Positions 54,846-64,000 of a stretch of DNA of 64,000 bases are shown here, one piece after another. Both the position numbers and the translations under genes were made by a program. How positions within the stretch are numbered: position 1 is the first letter of the stretch; each line of letters begins with the position of its first letter. This stretch comes from Planctomycetota bacterium (GTDB taxonomy: Bacteria > Planctomycetota > UBA1135 > UBA2386), in NCBI GenBank assembly GCA_020638655.1, contig JACKIC010000001.1:620001-684000 (forward strand), given 5' to 3'. Under the pieces are notes generated by a model, which was given only the letters and a program-made list of their open reading frames with translations, searched no databases and was not told the origin of the DNA.

Positions 54846-55949
54846 TTACCAGCCTGGGCCCTGGGTGCGATCCTCATGCCCGCCGCGGACGACCTCTTCT
54901 TCTGCGGCCGCGTGATCGACCTCACCCGCCTGCTCCGCCGGCTGGGTCGGAAGGCCCGAGGCGTCGGCGTCCATCCCGGGCTGCTCGAACCCGATCGGAA
55001 GCTCGTCGTCGCGCAGGCGCGCCGCAGCGCGCTCACCTGCGGCGAGACGCCGACGCAGCGCCAGCACCAGCACGGGCAGCAGGGCGATCGACAACATCCC
55101 CCACCACTCCGACAACAACAGCCGCCACGGCGCCCCGGAGATGTGCAGCAGGTAGTCGCGCCAATCCATCTGCAGGTCGTAGGTCGACCGGCGCGCGCTG
55201 CCGACCAGAGCCCGCTCGAACGTGGTCAGATCGTCGACGTTCTTGGCGGTGCGCAGCACCCGCTCGTAGCCGAGCTCGCGCACCAGCCAGGACACGAACG
55301 AGTAGCTCTGCGCATAGGCGATGCGCATGCCTTCGCGGTCGCCCGGGAAGCCGCGGGCCAGCTCGCCGAACGGCAGCAGGCGGTTGGCGGCGACACGCCA
55401 GACGAGGTCTTCTTCCCGCCCGCCCAGGTAGGTGTCGTGGGCAAGGTGCTGGGCGAGGCCTTCGTGGAACCAGCGCGGCAGCTGGGCGCCGTGCGGCGAC
55501 ACGTACTGGTCCAGCAGTTCGTGCACCAACTCGTGCGTGACGACGGCCCGCGGCGACGAGCCGAGGCGGGACATCTCGCCCCAGACCAGATGGATCTGGT
55601 GCTGCCCGAGCAGGGCGAAGGCCGGCGAGTCCTCGTGCAGGTTGGCCGCGATCGCCTCGGGCAGTTCGGCGCGATTCGCATGCACGAAGACGAAGAACTT
55701 GTGCACCGCGCCGACCGGGACCGCCTCGCGCAGGGCGGCGAGCTGCTCACCCACGAGACCGCGGACCCGCTCCACCACCTCGGCGGCCGGGTCACCGCTA
55801 CCCGCAACGACTTGCGGCCCGTCGTCCGCCGAGACGGGCGCCGGGTTGGCGAGCGCGACGGCCGGCTGCGGGGAGGGCGCATCACCCCCCGTCAGGAGGA
55901 TCGCGGCCAGCAGCACCACCAACGCCGTGAGGATCCGTGGCAGAAACAC
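54846..55949 (-). CDS. Membrane-anchored gluzincin-like metallopeptidase
   Basis: 367 residues from GTG 55949: a membrane helix, then a metallopeptidase-like domain with THELVH (HELVH at about 139-143) and WFHEGLAQHLA, the HEXXH-x-E pattern of the peptidase MA clan. A second helix near 280-300 and a charged C-terminal tail follow. Substrate unknown. The longer frame to 56060 is possible. Confidence 0.7.
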   Translation of the reverse strand: MFLPRILTALVVLLAAILLTGGDAPSPQPAVALANPAPVSADDGPQVVAGSGDPAAEVVERVRGLVGEQLAALREAVPVGAVHKFFVFVHANRAELPEAIAANLHEDSPAFALLGQHQIHLVWGEMSRLGSSPRAVVTHELVHELLDQYVSPHGAQLPRWFHEGLAQHLAHDTYLGGREEDLVWRVAANRLLPFGELARGFPGDREGMRIAYAQSYSFVSWLVRELGYERVLRTAKNVDDLTTFERALVGSARRSTYDLQMDWRDYLLHISGAPWRLLLSEWWGMLSIALLPVLVLALRRRLAAGERAAARLRDDELPIGFEQPGMDADASGLPTQPAEQAGEVDHAAAEEEVVRGGHEDRTQGPGW

Positions 55950-56080
55950 GATGGTGGCCCGGTCATAGTCTCGCGACCCGTCGAAGAAAGGACTTCGTGC
56001 CCGGAGCCCGGACTTCGTCGTGTCACGTCTCTCCTCGGCCCGCCGCGGCCGCCGCTTCAACCGATCAAGAGGACCGTCCT

Positions 56081-56443
56081 GTGAAAGCCTGGCATTTCCT
56101 GCTCCCCGTACCCGTGGTTGCCGCGCTCGCGATGGTGCCGCAAGGTCCGCAGACCGCGGGCGACCCGGCCCTCGCCGACCAGGTGACGGTGTTGCCGATC
56201 ACCGAGCTGCAATACGTCAACGCGCAAGGCACGACCCAGGCGGTCTCCGCCCGCAACGTGGTCGAGATCCGCCTGCTCGAGGACCACGAGCAGGCCATTC
56301 GCCTCGAGCTGCTCTACGACAACGGCGACTACTCGCTGATCGACGCGCAGTCGTTCCACATCCTGCGCAACAGCGGCACGACCCGCGAGGTGCGCCTGGT
56401 GCGCGGCAAGAAGACCCGCATGCGCTTCCCGCGGCTGCCCTGA
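56081..56443 (+). CDS. Small exported protein, unknown
   Basis: 120 residues, GTG start with AGAGGA 7 nt upstream. A hydrophobic signal segment, then a beta-rich domain (RLELLYDNGDYSLIDAQSF) and a basic end. No known family recognised. It is divergent from the gluzincin-like gene. Confidence 0.6.
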   Translation: MKAWHFLLPVPVVAALAMVPQGPQTAGDPALADQVTVLPITELQYVNAQGTTQAVSARNVVEIRLLEDHEQAIRLELLYDNGDYSLIDAQSFHILRNSGTTREVRLVRGKKTRMRFPRLP

Positions 56444-56558
56444 TCGCGGCGGCGCGCGCGGACAGGAACTGCCGGTGTCGAACCACCGGTGTCACGGCGC
56501 CTTCGGGCCCGCGCCGCGGTGATCTTCACCAGTCCTGCGAAGAAAGCCGAAGAAGTCG

Positions 56559-58952
56559 ATGCAGGCGGGATCGTGTCGGCATGACGCGCTTCCTTCTTTG
56601 ACTCAGCTCGGCAAACACCTCCTGACGCGCTCGGACCTGGCGCGCCTGTCCGTACCCGCTGCGAGGATCCTCTCGTGGCTGGCGAACGGCTGGCTCGATC
56701 AGATCGGCGCCCTGCCCGACGGACGACCCGGCGGCGACCCGGTGTTCACCGTGCAGACGCGGGAGTTGCGTCACGAACTGGCGGCGCGCCTCGTCACGAT
56801 CGGCAAGACGAGCGTGGTGTTCACGCCGCTGCGGGTCCGCTCGCTGTTGCTGCGCGCGATGCTGACCGAGCGCATGCCGCAGCTCGAACAAGAGCGCGCG
56901 AGCGCCGGTGGTGAAGACGCCGCGCACACGCCGCCGATCGAGCTGGCCAACCACCTCGAATACAGCGACCTGGGCGTGGTGCTGCAGGAGGCCATCGACG
57001 AGCTCGGCCTGGGCGTCGACTCCGTGCAGCGGATCGCCGAGGAAGAGGCGGCGCTCGAAGCCGCTGAAGCGAACGAGATGGCCAGCAGCGAGGCCGACGC
57101 CGCGAGCGGATTCTCGGACGCCACGACCACTGCCGACGAAGACCCGATGCTGCCCGACGAAGAAGACGAGGAAGACTCCGAAGGCATCTACTTCGACAGC
57201 GAGGCCCTCGTCGACGAGCTCGATTCCTGGGCGGGTGACCCCACGCCCGAAGAGGCACGAGACGAACCTGAGCTTCAGCCTGCCCAGGAGTCGCAGGTGG
57301 CACAGGAAGATCCGCAGCCCGAGGTCGTGCAGGAACAGGCGCCGACCGAGCCGGCCGCCGAGAGCGCCCCCCGCGTCGCGCCGCAGGCACCGGCGCGGGA
57401 CGAGGTGGAGGAGTCGTTCGCGCCGACCGCCGCGGAGCTCGACGCGCTGCGCGAGGCGCTCGCGTCGTCCCTCGCCGACTACCGCAACGCCGACATGGCG
57501 TTCGGCCAGGAAGACGCCACGGTCGAACTGCCGACGCAGAACGACTTCGCGGACTCGATCGAGCGCCTGTCCGCGACCCTGCAGGAAGTGCAGATGCTGG
57601 CCAACGAAGCCGCCGCGCTCGGCGACGCCCTCAGCGCCGAAGACGCGGAGCCCGCGCGCCGGGAGGTGCACGCCCCGCGCGCCGAGACGCTGGCCGAACT
57701 GAGCATGCTCGACGAGCCCGGGGCCAGCGACACCGCGCCGGAAGCCGAGGCTGAGGACGAGCCGGCGACACCGGAGGAAGACGAACCGACGCTCGAGGCC
57801 CTGCGCACGGTCGCAGACTCGATCTTCGACCAGCTGACGATGCTGGACGAGCCAAAGTCCATTGGCGCGAAGGGCACGAGCGGCGAGCGCAGCGGGCACG
57901 CGGAGGAAGACGGGGGCGGCGAACCCCCCGACATGGATGTCCCGGTCGAAGAGACCATGGTCGAACTCGAGGCGCTCGATCCGCGCGACGTCCTGCCCGA
58001 GCTGGAGCCGAGCGTGAGAACCGAGGAGGAGGAGGCTGCCATGACTAGCGAAGACGAGCCGACCGACGGCGCCGACCTCGACGAGGCCGGTGTCGTCGCC
58101 GCAGCCATTGGTGAAGAGAGCCGAGAGGCAGAAGCCGCCGAGGCGCCCGAGCCCGCTGCGGTCGACGCAGGGTCGAACGGAGCCGAAGGTGAGCCAGCTC
58201 CCGATGTCGTCGCGGACACCGCTGAGGCCGTGCCGGCCGCAGCAGATGCCGAATCGGCCGTCGCGGCCGCAACGGACGAACACGAGGCGGCGCCCCGGCC
58301 CACCATCGATTCGGCGCTCAGCGCCGTGCTCGGTGACGAGGCGGCAGCGGCCGATGCCGGCGACCTCGAGGTCGAGGCCGAGACCGGCGAGGACGAGGAA
58401 GCGGTCGCCGAAGCGCCCGAGGAAGCGGAGGCCGAAGCCGAACCGACCGTCGAGGTCGCGCCGGTCGCCGCAGCGGCGGTGCCCACGGCAGCCGCGATGC
58501 CGGCGCTCGAAGTGCAGACGTTCCTCACCGACCTGCGCGAGTCGCTGGTCGAGCTCGCGCGACAGCCGGCGCCGCCAGCGCCGCCCGCGACGGATCTCGC
58601 GCCGCTGGTCACGGCCGTGCGCGAGGGATTCGAGCGTTCCTCGCAGGAGCTGTCGCAGACCAATGTCGCGATCGGCTCGCTGGTCAGCTGCGTCGGCGAC
58701 CTCGGCAAGCGGCTCAACCACCGCATCGCGGCCGCGCCCGGCGGATCAGCACCCGCAGCGCTGGCCCTGCCGGCGAACGCCGCGATCGAAGGCAACCGGT
58801 CGACCTGGGTGTTGCTGTCGGTGACCTTGCTGATCATGTGCTGGTCCGCCGTGCTCTGGTGGAAGACCGGTGACGTGCGGCTCTCGGTCGGCACGCTGCT
58901 CGGCGCGAACGCGGTGGCCTGCTGCCTGCTGGTCGGACGCGGCAACCGCTGA
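56559..58952 (+). CDS. Acidic disordered protein with N-terminal helix-turn-helix-like region
   Basis: 797 residues. The N-terminal ~100 residues are ordered and helical (LLTRSDLARLSVPAARILSWL then a basic RELRHELAARLVTI), similar to a MerR/excisionase-like DNA-binding unit. A very long Glu/Asp/Ala/Pro-rich disordered part follows, and two C-terminal membrane helices (STWVLLSVTLLIMCWSAVLW, VGTLLGANAVACCLLV). TTG at 56598 is an alternative start. No homologue recalled. Confidence 0.65.
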   Translation: MQAGSCRHDALPSLTQLGKHLLTRSDLARLSVPAARILSWLANGWLDQIGALPDGRPGGDPVFTVQTRELRHELAARLVTIGKTSVVFTPLRVRSLLLRAMLTERMPQLEQERASAGGEDAAHTPPIELANHLEYSDLGVVLQEAIDELGLGVDSVQRIAEEEAALEAAEANEMASSEADAASGFSDATTTADEDPMLPDEEDEEDSEGIYFDSEALVDELDSWAGDPTPEEARDEPELQPAQESQVAQEDPQPEVVQEQAPTEPAAESAPRVAPQAPARDEVEESFAPTAAELDALREALASSLADYRNADMAFGQEDATVELPTQNDFADSIERLSATLQEVQMLANEAAALGDALSAEDAEPARREVHAPRAETLAELSMLDEPGASDTAPEAEAEDEPATPEEDEPTLEALRTVADSIFDQLTMLDEPKSIGAKGTSGERSGHAEEDGGGEPPDMDVPVEETMVELEALDPRDVLPELEPSVRTEEEEAAMTSEDEPTDGADLDEAGVVAAAIGEESREAEAAEAPEPAAVDAGSNGAEGEPAPDVVADTAEAVPAAADAESAVAAATDEHEAAPRPTIDSALSAVLGDEAAAADAGDLEVEAETGEDEEAVAEAPEEAEAEAEPTVEVAPVAAAAVPTAAAMPALEVQTFLTDLRESLVELARQPAPPAPPATDLAPLVTAVREGFERSSQELSQTNVAIGSLVSCVGDLGKRLNHRIAAAPGGSAPAALALPANAAIEGNRSTWVLLSVTLLIMCWSAVLWWKTGDVRLSVGTLLGANAVACCLLVGRGNR

Positions 58953-58954
58953 CG

Positions 58955-61387
58955 TCAGCTGTCGGCGGCGGGCGTGAGCAGGTTGGCGAGCAGGCGCACG
59001 GCGCCAGGGTGGAGCTTCTTGAGCTGCCGCCACAGCGCCAGCGCGCAATAGACGTACTCTCCCTGGCCGGTGCGCGCGTAGAGCAGGGCGCTGCGTTCGG
59101 GGTCGCGATCGGGATCCTGCATCTCCAGCAGCGTCTCGTACTGGCTGCTGTAGACCTCCGGCAGATACAGGCAGCGCTCCTGCTCCCAGCCGTCCCAGTC
59201 GCCGAGGCGCACGATGTTGGGGTTGCGCAGCAGCACGTGCTGGGGCAACAGCATGCGCACCGGCGCGTCCGGCCTGGTGACGCGCGCCTTGCCGATCTGA
59301 AACGGGGCGAACGGTGCGCCGAGGAAGCCCTCGCCGACCGGGTGGAACTCGATGTCCTTGTGATAGAAGACGACGAGTCGTCGCCCCTTGTGCTGCGCGA
59401 ACTCGAGCAGGCGGCGAAAGCCCAGGCGCGCCTCCGGTCGATCGCGCAGCGCGCGCACGTCGACGACGATCGTGTGGAAGCCACCGAGGTCGGCGACCGC
59501 GATGTCGCTGTCGCTGAGTTCGGACCACGTCACGCCCAGGCCGCTCGCGCCGAGGATGCCGGGCAAGGTGTCGTCGTGGCCGCGCAGCAGCCCGACGCGA
59601 AGACCGGGCCGGATCTGCACCTCGACCTTGTGCACCGGCAGCGCCACGCGATTGCGGCCCAGCCGCACGCGCAGCACGTCGACGCCGGCCTTGCGTTCTG
59701 CCGGCGCCCGCACCGAGAAGCCGAACAGGTCGCCGCGTTGCTCACGCAGCGAGACCTGTCGGTGGTCGTCGGTGATCACGTATCCGGCCGGCGCTTCGAC
59801 CTCGATCGCCCCGTCGATCGGATACCTGCTGTTGCGCGTCACGCGCACGCTGAAGCGCGCCTCGGTTCTCCCGGATGGCAGCAGCAACATCGGCGGCACG
59901 AGCTCGAGCCGCACCGGCGCGCGCTGTTCGATCGGCGCCGTGAGATCGACCGGCACTTCGGTTCCGAACAGGCTCAGCGTGGCGCGGATCCGCACCGGCG
60001 GCACGAAGCGGTCGGCGTGGAACCGCCGCGCCATCGGATCGGAGTCCTCGGTCAGGCCGAGCGGCACCCGCAGCGACAGCGGCGCCTGCCAACGGCCGCG
60101 CTCCGTCGCGGCGAGCGCGTCGGGGTCTCCCCCTTCGAGGCTCGCGCGGATCCCGGCGAGGCCCTCGACGCGCAACTGCAACGGCACCGGCTCACCCCGG
60201 TGGACCTGCAGCACCGCCGAGAGATCCTCACCCGCGACCGCATAGGTGCCCGGGGGCACCTGCAGCTCGAGCTGCACCTGGGCGACCAACAGCAGCAGCC
60301 GCTCCAAGGCCGCGATGCGACGAGCCAATCGCGCGCGCAGCTCGGTCGTCGACACGCTCGGCTCCTTCGGCAATGCGGCCCTGACCTGACGCAGCTCACC
60401 GAGCGCCGCGCAGATCGCGTCGATCGCCCCGGCGCCGCGGTGCACCAGCTCCGGGATCTCCGTCGACAGGCGCCGCGACAACGCCTCGCCACGCGCGGGA
60501 TCGCCAGGCCACCGCGCCGCGTCGAACAACGACGGCAGGACCGCGAGGAACGCGGCCTCTTCGGACGGGCTCGCGGCGGTCTGCGGCTCGAGACGCAGCT
60601 CCGATTCGAACAAGGTGTCCATGGGTGACACCGTGCCCGGGCTGATGTGCGCCTCGCGCAGCACGTCGTGGGCGAGGCGACGCAGGGTGGCGCCGCGCAC
60701 CTCGTCCCAACGGTCGGCGGACACCCGCAAGGTGCGCGGCGTGTTGGTGCCACCGGCGCCCAGGTAGAAGGCGGAAACGGCGTGCGGCGGCAGGCCCGGT
60801 GCGAACTGCGCGTCCGCGGCCAGGCGGACCGCTTCGGTCAGGACCTCGACCACGGCGAGGTCGTGGCCGTGCGCCTCCTCGTTGTGGTGCGTGGTCATCA
60901 CCACGTCGGGTCGGATCGTGCGCAGCAGCCGCACCACGTCGTCGCGCGTCGATTCGCGGCCCCAATCGGCGAACGTCTCGACGGCCGAACGCCGAAAGCC
61001 CGCGTCCGGTCGGTTGAGATACCAGACCTCGGCATCGAACCGCGCGCAGCCGGCCTCGGTCTCGAGCGTGCGGATGCGTTCGAGCGCGTCGCCGGTCTCG
61101 GGCCCCGTGCTGTTCTGCCCACCACCACCGCGCGTGGCCAGCAGCACGGCGACCCGCACGCCGTGACAATGACGCAGCCAGGCGGCGGGCAGCACGTATC
61201 GATCGTCGGGGTGCGAGGCGACCAGCAATACGAGCGCGTCGCGGCCGATGTCGCGCAGCGTCTGCTCGAGATCCACCGTTCCCGCCGAGGAGCGGCCGCA
61301 CGTCTCCTGCCACGTCTGCGCCGTCACGGGAGCGCAGAGGAACGCCGACAGCGCGGCGACGACGGCGCGCGCCAGCCGCAGTCTCAC
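58955..61387 (-). CDS. PIG-L-type deacetylase, large exported
   Basis: 810 residues, GTG start overlapping the phosphoesterase stop. A signal-like N-terminus, then a PIG-L-like domain: LVASHPDDRYVL (family AHPDDE; the Glu is Arg63) and THHNEEAHGHDL. A 400-residue beta-rich C-terminal part follows, possibly NPCBM-like or glutamine-amidotransferase-like. Such proteins cleave N-acetyl groups from sugars; the changed zinc-site residue makes activity uncertain. Confidence 0.8.
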   Translation of the reverse strand: MRLRLARAVVAALSAFLCAPVTAQTWQETCGRSSAGTVDLEQTLRDIGRDALVLLVASHPDDRYVLPAAWLRHCHGVRVAVLLATRGGGGQNSTGPETGDALERIRTLETEAGCARFDAEVWYLNRPDAGFRRSAVETFADWGRESTRDDVVRLLRTIRPDVVMTTHHNEEAHGHDLAVVEVLTEAVRLAADAQFAPGLPPHAVSAFYLGAGGTNTPRTLRVSADRWDEVRGATLRRLAHDVLREAHISPGTVSPMDTLFESELRLEPQTAASPSEEAAFLAVLPSLFDAARWPGDPARGEALSRRLSTEIPELVHRGAGAIDAICAALGELRQVRAALPKEPSVSTTELRARLARRIAALERLLLLVAQVQLELQVPPGTYAVAGEDLSAVLQVHRGEPVPLQLRVEGLAGIRASLEGGDPDALAATERGRWQAPLSLRVPLGLTEDSDPMARRFHADRFVPPVRIRATLSLFGTEVPVDLTAPIEQRAPVRLELVPPMLLLPSGRTEARFSVRVTRNSRYPIDGAIEVEAPAGYVITDDHRQVSLREQRGDLFGFSVRAPAERKAGVDVLRVRLGRNRVALPVHKVEVQIRPGLRVGLLRGHDDTLPGILGASGLGVTWSELSDSDIAVADLGGFHTIVVDVRALRDRPEARLGFRRLLEFAQHKGRRLVVFYHKDIEFHPVGEGFLGAPFAPFQIGKARVTRPDAPVRMLLPQHVLLRNPNIVRLGDWDGWEQERCLYLPEVYSSQYETLLEMQDPDRDPERSALLYARTGQGEYVYCALALWRQLKKLHPGAVRLLANLLTPAADS

Positions 61388-62124
61388 AGCCCCAGCGCCA
61401 GCCGGTTGGCCAGCACGTCCGGGAGCCCGGCCTCGCGAATCTTGGTCTGCACGGCTTCGATGTCGTACGCGACGCGTCGGATCATCGCGGTCTTCGTCTC
61501 GGTGTCGACCAGCCCATAGGCGGCGCGCGGATCCTCGTCGCGGGGTTGGCCGACGCTGCCGACGTTCATCAACACGCGATCGAAGCCCGCGTAGGAGATC
61601 TCGGCTTCGGCGTGCGGCACAACGTGGATCTCGTGCGGTTCGGAGTCGCGGCGCAGATAGATCGCCGGCACGTGCGAGTGCCCGAGGAAACACAACTCGG
61701 TGTTCTGGTGCTCGAGCGAGTCGAGCGCTTCGACCGGACTGATCACGTAGCCGAACTGCTCGGGCAGGTGCAGCGAACCGTGCACCACCGTGAACGGCGG
61801 CTTCTCGACGACGTAGGGCAGGGCCCGGAGGAACTCGACGTCCTCCGGTCGCAGACGTGGCCGGGTCCACTGGATGGCGGCGCGGGCGAACGCGTTGAAG
61901 TAGGACGTGTCGAGGATTCCCAGCACGGCCGCGTCGTGGTTGCCCATGCAAACCGTGCAGCCCAGCTCACGCACGATGTCGATGCACACGGACGGTTCGG
62001 GACCGTAGCCGACGATGTCCCCCACCTGGACGTAGGTGTCGATGGCCTCGCCGCGCAGCTCATCGACGACGGCGCGCAACGCCTCGGCGTTGCCATGGAT
62101 GTCACCCAGGATTCCTATGCGCAT
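61384..62124 (-). CDS. Calcineurin-like metallophosphoesterase (YfcE type)
   Basis: 246 residues with all metal motifs: GDIHGN (7-12), VGDIVGYGP, GNHD, VHGSLH and GHSH. Related to YfcE/diadenosine-type phosphodiesterases. Its GTGA overlap with the PIG-L gene suggests coupling. Upstream it overlaps a membrane protein's end by 10 nt. Confidence 0.93.
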   Translation of the reverse strand: MRIGILGDIHGNAEALRAVVDELRGEAIDTYVQVGDIVGYGPEPSVCIDIVRELGCTVCMGNHDAAVLGILDTSYFNAFARAAIQWTRPRLRPEDVEFLRALPYVVEKPPFTVVHGSLHLPEQFGYVISPVEALDSLEHQNTELCFLGHSHVPAIYLRRDSEPHEIHVVPHAEAEISYAGFDRVLMNVGSVGQPRDEDPRAAYGLVDTETKTAMIRRVAYDIEAVQTKIREAGLPDVLANRLALGL

Positions 62125-62738
62125 TTGCCGCAGTTACTTGGGTTCGTCTGCATGTTGGGGACCACGAGGCCGGCGAGGCCAGCGAGCGCCACAGCCGCGA
62201 GGAGCTGCAACGAGACTCCTCGGTGCCAGACCTGTTCGGCGAAGCCGATTCCCAGGCAGACAGCCGCCGCGATGATAGCCATCCGGACCAGCTTGGCGAA
62301 ACCACCGGGAGAATCCCCTCGCCAGCAGCAGGCCAGCGGCAACCAGGCGAGGACGAAGTAGCTGGCGGACTGCAGTGCTTGTTGTGTACTCGCGCGGCCC
62401 GAAAGCGACCACTCGGCCAGGAAGGCGAAGCCCGCCTGACCAACTGCGATGACCGCGAGGAACACGAAGTTGGCGCACAGGTCCGTCCACGCGACTCTTT
62501 CAATATGTATACGCTGCGCAGTAAACAGGAGGGGCAGGAGTAGAGCCGCCCCCACCCACGCGCCCTGCGGCCCGATCAGGATCCCGAAGGAGCGCAGCGC
62601 CTTGGGCTCCTGGGCCTGAGCCACCACCATCCAAACCAGCAGCAGCAAGGGCGGCCAAAAGCCCACTCGCCGCGCTCGAGCGAGCACTTCGAGTCGCAGG
62701 CGGCGAAGCCCAACCTGTCGTGCAGTGGCGATCCTCAT
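62115..62738 (-). CDS. Unknown multi-spanning membrane protein
   Basis: 207 residues with about five or six membrane helices (WPPLLLLVWMVVAQAQ, FVFLAVIAVGQAGFAFLAEW, LLAAVALAGLAGLVVP), ending NCGKCA with two close cysteines. Not recognised. It is divergent from parA. Confidence 0.6.
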   Translation of the reverse strand: MRIATARQVGLRRLRLEVLARARRVGFWPPLLLLVWMVVAQAQEPKALRSFGILIGPQGAWVGAALLLPLLFTAQRIHIERVAWTDLCANFVFLAVIAVGQAGFAFLAEWSLSGRASTQQALQSASYFVLAWLPLACCWRGDSPGGFAKLVRMAIIAAAVCLGIGFAEQVWHRGVSLQLLAAVALAGLAGLVVPNMQTNPSNCGKCA

Positions 62739-62884
62739 GGGCCCGGAGGGGTTTGGGTTCTTCAACAGGCGGAGCCGCTCCGGCGCAAGATCCCTTTCCG
62801 CTATCCTGCCGGCCCTGGTATACGAAACGCCTCGTTGTGGCGGTGGCACCCCTGTGTCTACGGGTGCGAGCAGCGGAGGGAGCT

Positions 62885-63601
62885 TTGCGGTCGATTGTCC
62901 TGGCAAACCAGAAGGGTGGGGTCGGCAAGACCACTACCGCGATTCACCTCGCTCATGGCCTGGCCCTGTCGGGAGCCCGCGTGGCCATGTTCGACCTCGA
63001 CCCTCAAGGCAACGCCACTGTGGCGATGCAGGGGATGCAGGGCGGAGAGGAAGGTGAGGGCGCGCTCACGCACCTGATGCCGATCGCGGAGCGACTCTGG
63101 CTACTGCCGTCGCCGGGTGCGGCAGCTTTCGTCGAGGACCGACCCCAGATCGAGCTCGCCAAGCTTCAAGGCCTGGTCGATGCACTCGCCGGCCAGATCG
63201 ACTGGCTGGTCGTCGACTCACCCCCGAGAATGGACGAGTGGGGCTGGGCAGGACTGCAACTCTGTGACGAGGTCATCGTGCCAGTGCAGGCCGAGTTCTT
63301 TGCCATGCACGGGCTGTCCCAGATGCTCTCCTCCCTGGAAGTCGCCGCGACTCGCCTGCCCGGCAAGGCCCGCCTGCGCGGCATTCTGGCGACGATGGTG
63401 GGGTTGGCAGAGCCAGTCGCCGCCGAGATCCTCGAGGACCTGCGCAAGAATCTGGGCAACCGGGTCCTCGACACTGTGATCGTCCGTGATGCGATGGTGG
63501 TGGAAGCCGCCAGCCACGGGCATACCGTTTTCTCTCACTCTCCCTGGTCCATGAGCGCACTCTGCTACGCCGAACTCGTGAAGGAGCTGATCGATGGTTG
63601 A
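62885..63601 (+). CDS. parA: ParA/Soj-family chromosome-partition ATPase
   Basis: 238 residues from a TTG with GGAGG about 6 nt upstream. Deviant Walker A KGGVGKTT, switch region DLDPQGN, and VVDSPPRMDEW. It binds ATP and DNA to position ParB-parS complexes. The ParA stop lies inside parB, which starts 8 nt earlier. Confidence 0.92.
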   Translation: MRSIVLANQKGGVGKTTTAIHLAHGLALSGARVAMFDLDPQGNATVAMQGMQGGEEGEGALTHLMPIAERLWLLPSPGAAAFVEDRPQIELAKLQGLVDALAGQIDWLVVDSPPRMDEWGWAGLQLCDEVIVPVQAEFFAMHGLSQMLSSLEVAATRLPGKARLRGILATMVGLAEPVAAEILEDLRKNLGNRVLDTVIVRDAMVVEAASHGHTVFSHSPWSMSALCYAELVKELIDG

Positions 63602-64000
63602 TCGTCGTTTGGGACGCGGACTCGATTTCTTTCTCTCCGGTGGTCGCCAGACGACCCCTGCCAACCCCAAGCTGCCGGACATGCCCAAGCAGGAAGCGGG
63701 CAACAAGGACGGGGACGTCCGCAATGTCGGGATCGGGGAACTGAGCACCAGCCCCTACCAGCCCCGGAAGACCTTCGGGGACGGCGAGCTCGCCCAACTG
63801 GCCGAGTCGCTCAAGGGCAGCGGCATGCTGCAGCCGATCCTGGCGCGCTCGGTCGCGGGCAAGCTCGAGATCGTGGCGGGGGAACGCCGCTGGCGCGCAG
63901 CCAAGCTGGCTGGTCTGGAGCAGGTCCCGGTCCTCATCCGCGAGATCACCGATGAGGAGTCAGCGGTCTTCGGCCTGGTCGAGAACCTGCAGCGCGAAGA
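63594..64000 (+). CDS. parB: ParB, N-terminal part (cut by window edge)
   Basis: ATG at 63594, 8 nt inside parA. LGRGLDFFLS is the ParA-interacting start of ParB. Then SPYQPRKTFGDGELAQLAES and the CTPase motif GERRWRAAKLAGL and ENLQRE follow. The gene runs past the window end. parS (TGTTTCACGTGAAACA) was not seen in the window. Confidence 0.9.
   Translation, partial: MVDRRLGRGLDFFLSGGRQTTPANPKLPDMPKQEAGNKDGDVRNVGIGELSTSPYQPRKTFGDGELAQLAESLKGSGMLQPILARSVAGKLEIVAGERRWRAAKLAGLEQVPVLIREITDEESAVFGLVENLQRE

Noticed and set aside
56526..58721. 731-codon minus-strand frame opposite the acidic protein
   Set aside because: Gly/Arg/Phe-rich mirror of the Glu/Asp/Ala-rich coding strand. The plus-strand reading has membrane helices and a start.
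62600..64000. parS or an origin next to parAB
   Set aside because: No TGTTTCACGTGAAACA-like site or DnaA-box cluster seen in the part present.

Overview
The window is about 70% G+C, densely coded, with many GTG and TTG starts, few clear Shine-Dalgarno sites and many 1-4 nt gene overlaps. The mix of genes is typical of Planctomycetota: BatA/von Willebrand A proteins beside exported squalene-cyclase-like repeat proteins, an NPCBM protein, PQQ-type propellers, an M61 peptidase and LexA. I infer a planctomycete, probably a deep-branching one, but no rRNA is present to confirm it.

Layout. 1-12 kb is mostly housekeeping: a YqeY-like fragment, gyrA, a CinA-type domain, mutY, fabI, a TPR lipoprotein, an unusual PLP enzyme, an orphan MoxR ATPase, a structured element with a strong terminator in front of cyaY, a histidine kinase, a pseudouridine synthase and a degenerate NtrC-type regulator. 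13-17 kb holds an ECF sigma / zinc anti-sigma / RseB-like operon and an exported calcium-repeat protein. 17-22.7 kb has tRNA-Arg(CCG), an M61 peptidase, a double-CDGSH protein, lexA with a small membrane-protein gene upstream, a hemerythrin-like protein, a DEDDh exonuclease and a thioesterase.

22.7-45.6 kb is one uninterrupted minus-strand array of 15 genes, each overlapping or within about 12 nt of the next. In transcription order it has a PQQ-like propeller protein, two paralogous exported alpha/alpha-repeat proteins, two VWA/BatA membrane proteins, a large membrane-anchored coiled-coil protein, an exported coiled-coil protein, a second helical exported protein, an NPCBM protein, an intact HtrA-type protease, two paralogues whose catalytic triads are lost and whose serine is tyrosine, and a vitamin B12/iron-type ABC importer. 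The most striking signal is in the exported coiled-coil gene: an in-frame TGA directly after a cysteine codon. The same frame then continues for 82 codons, and a hairpin with a GGUCA loop starts 18 nt after the TGA, as in bacterial SECIS elements. I read it as a candidate selenoprotein, with nonsense mutation or split gene as alternatives.

45.9-64 kb has a HEAT-plus-propeller protein with an exact 120-bp repeat, a LemA / degenerate SDR / exported protein / M48 peptidase operon, dapF with a beta-CASP metallo-beta-lactamase, a Bor-like lipoprotein, a gluzincin-type protein, a very acidic membrane-anchored protein, a large PIG-L-type protein, a phosphoesterase, a membrane protein and parA-parB running off the right edge.
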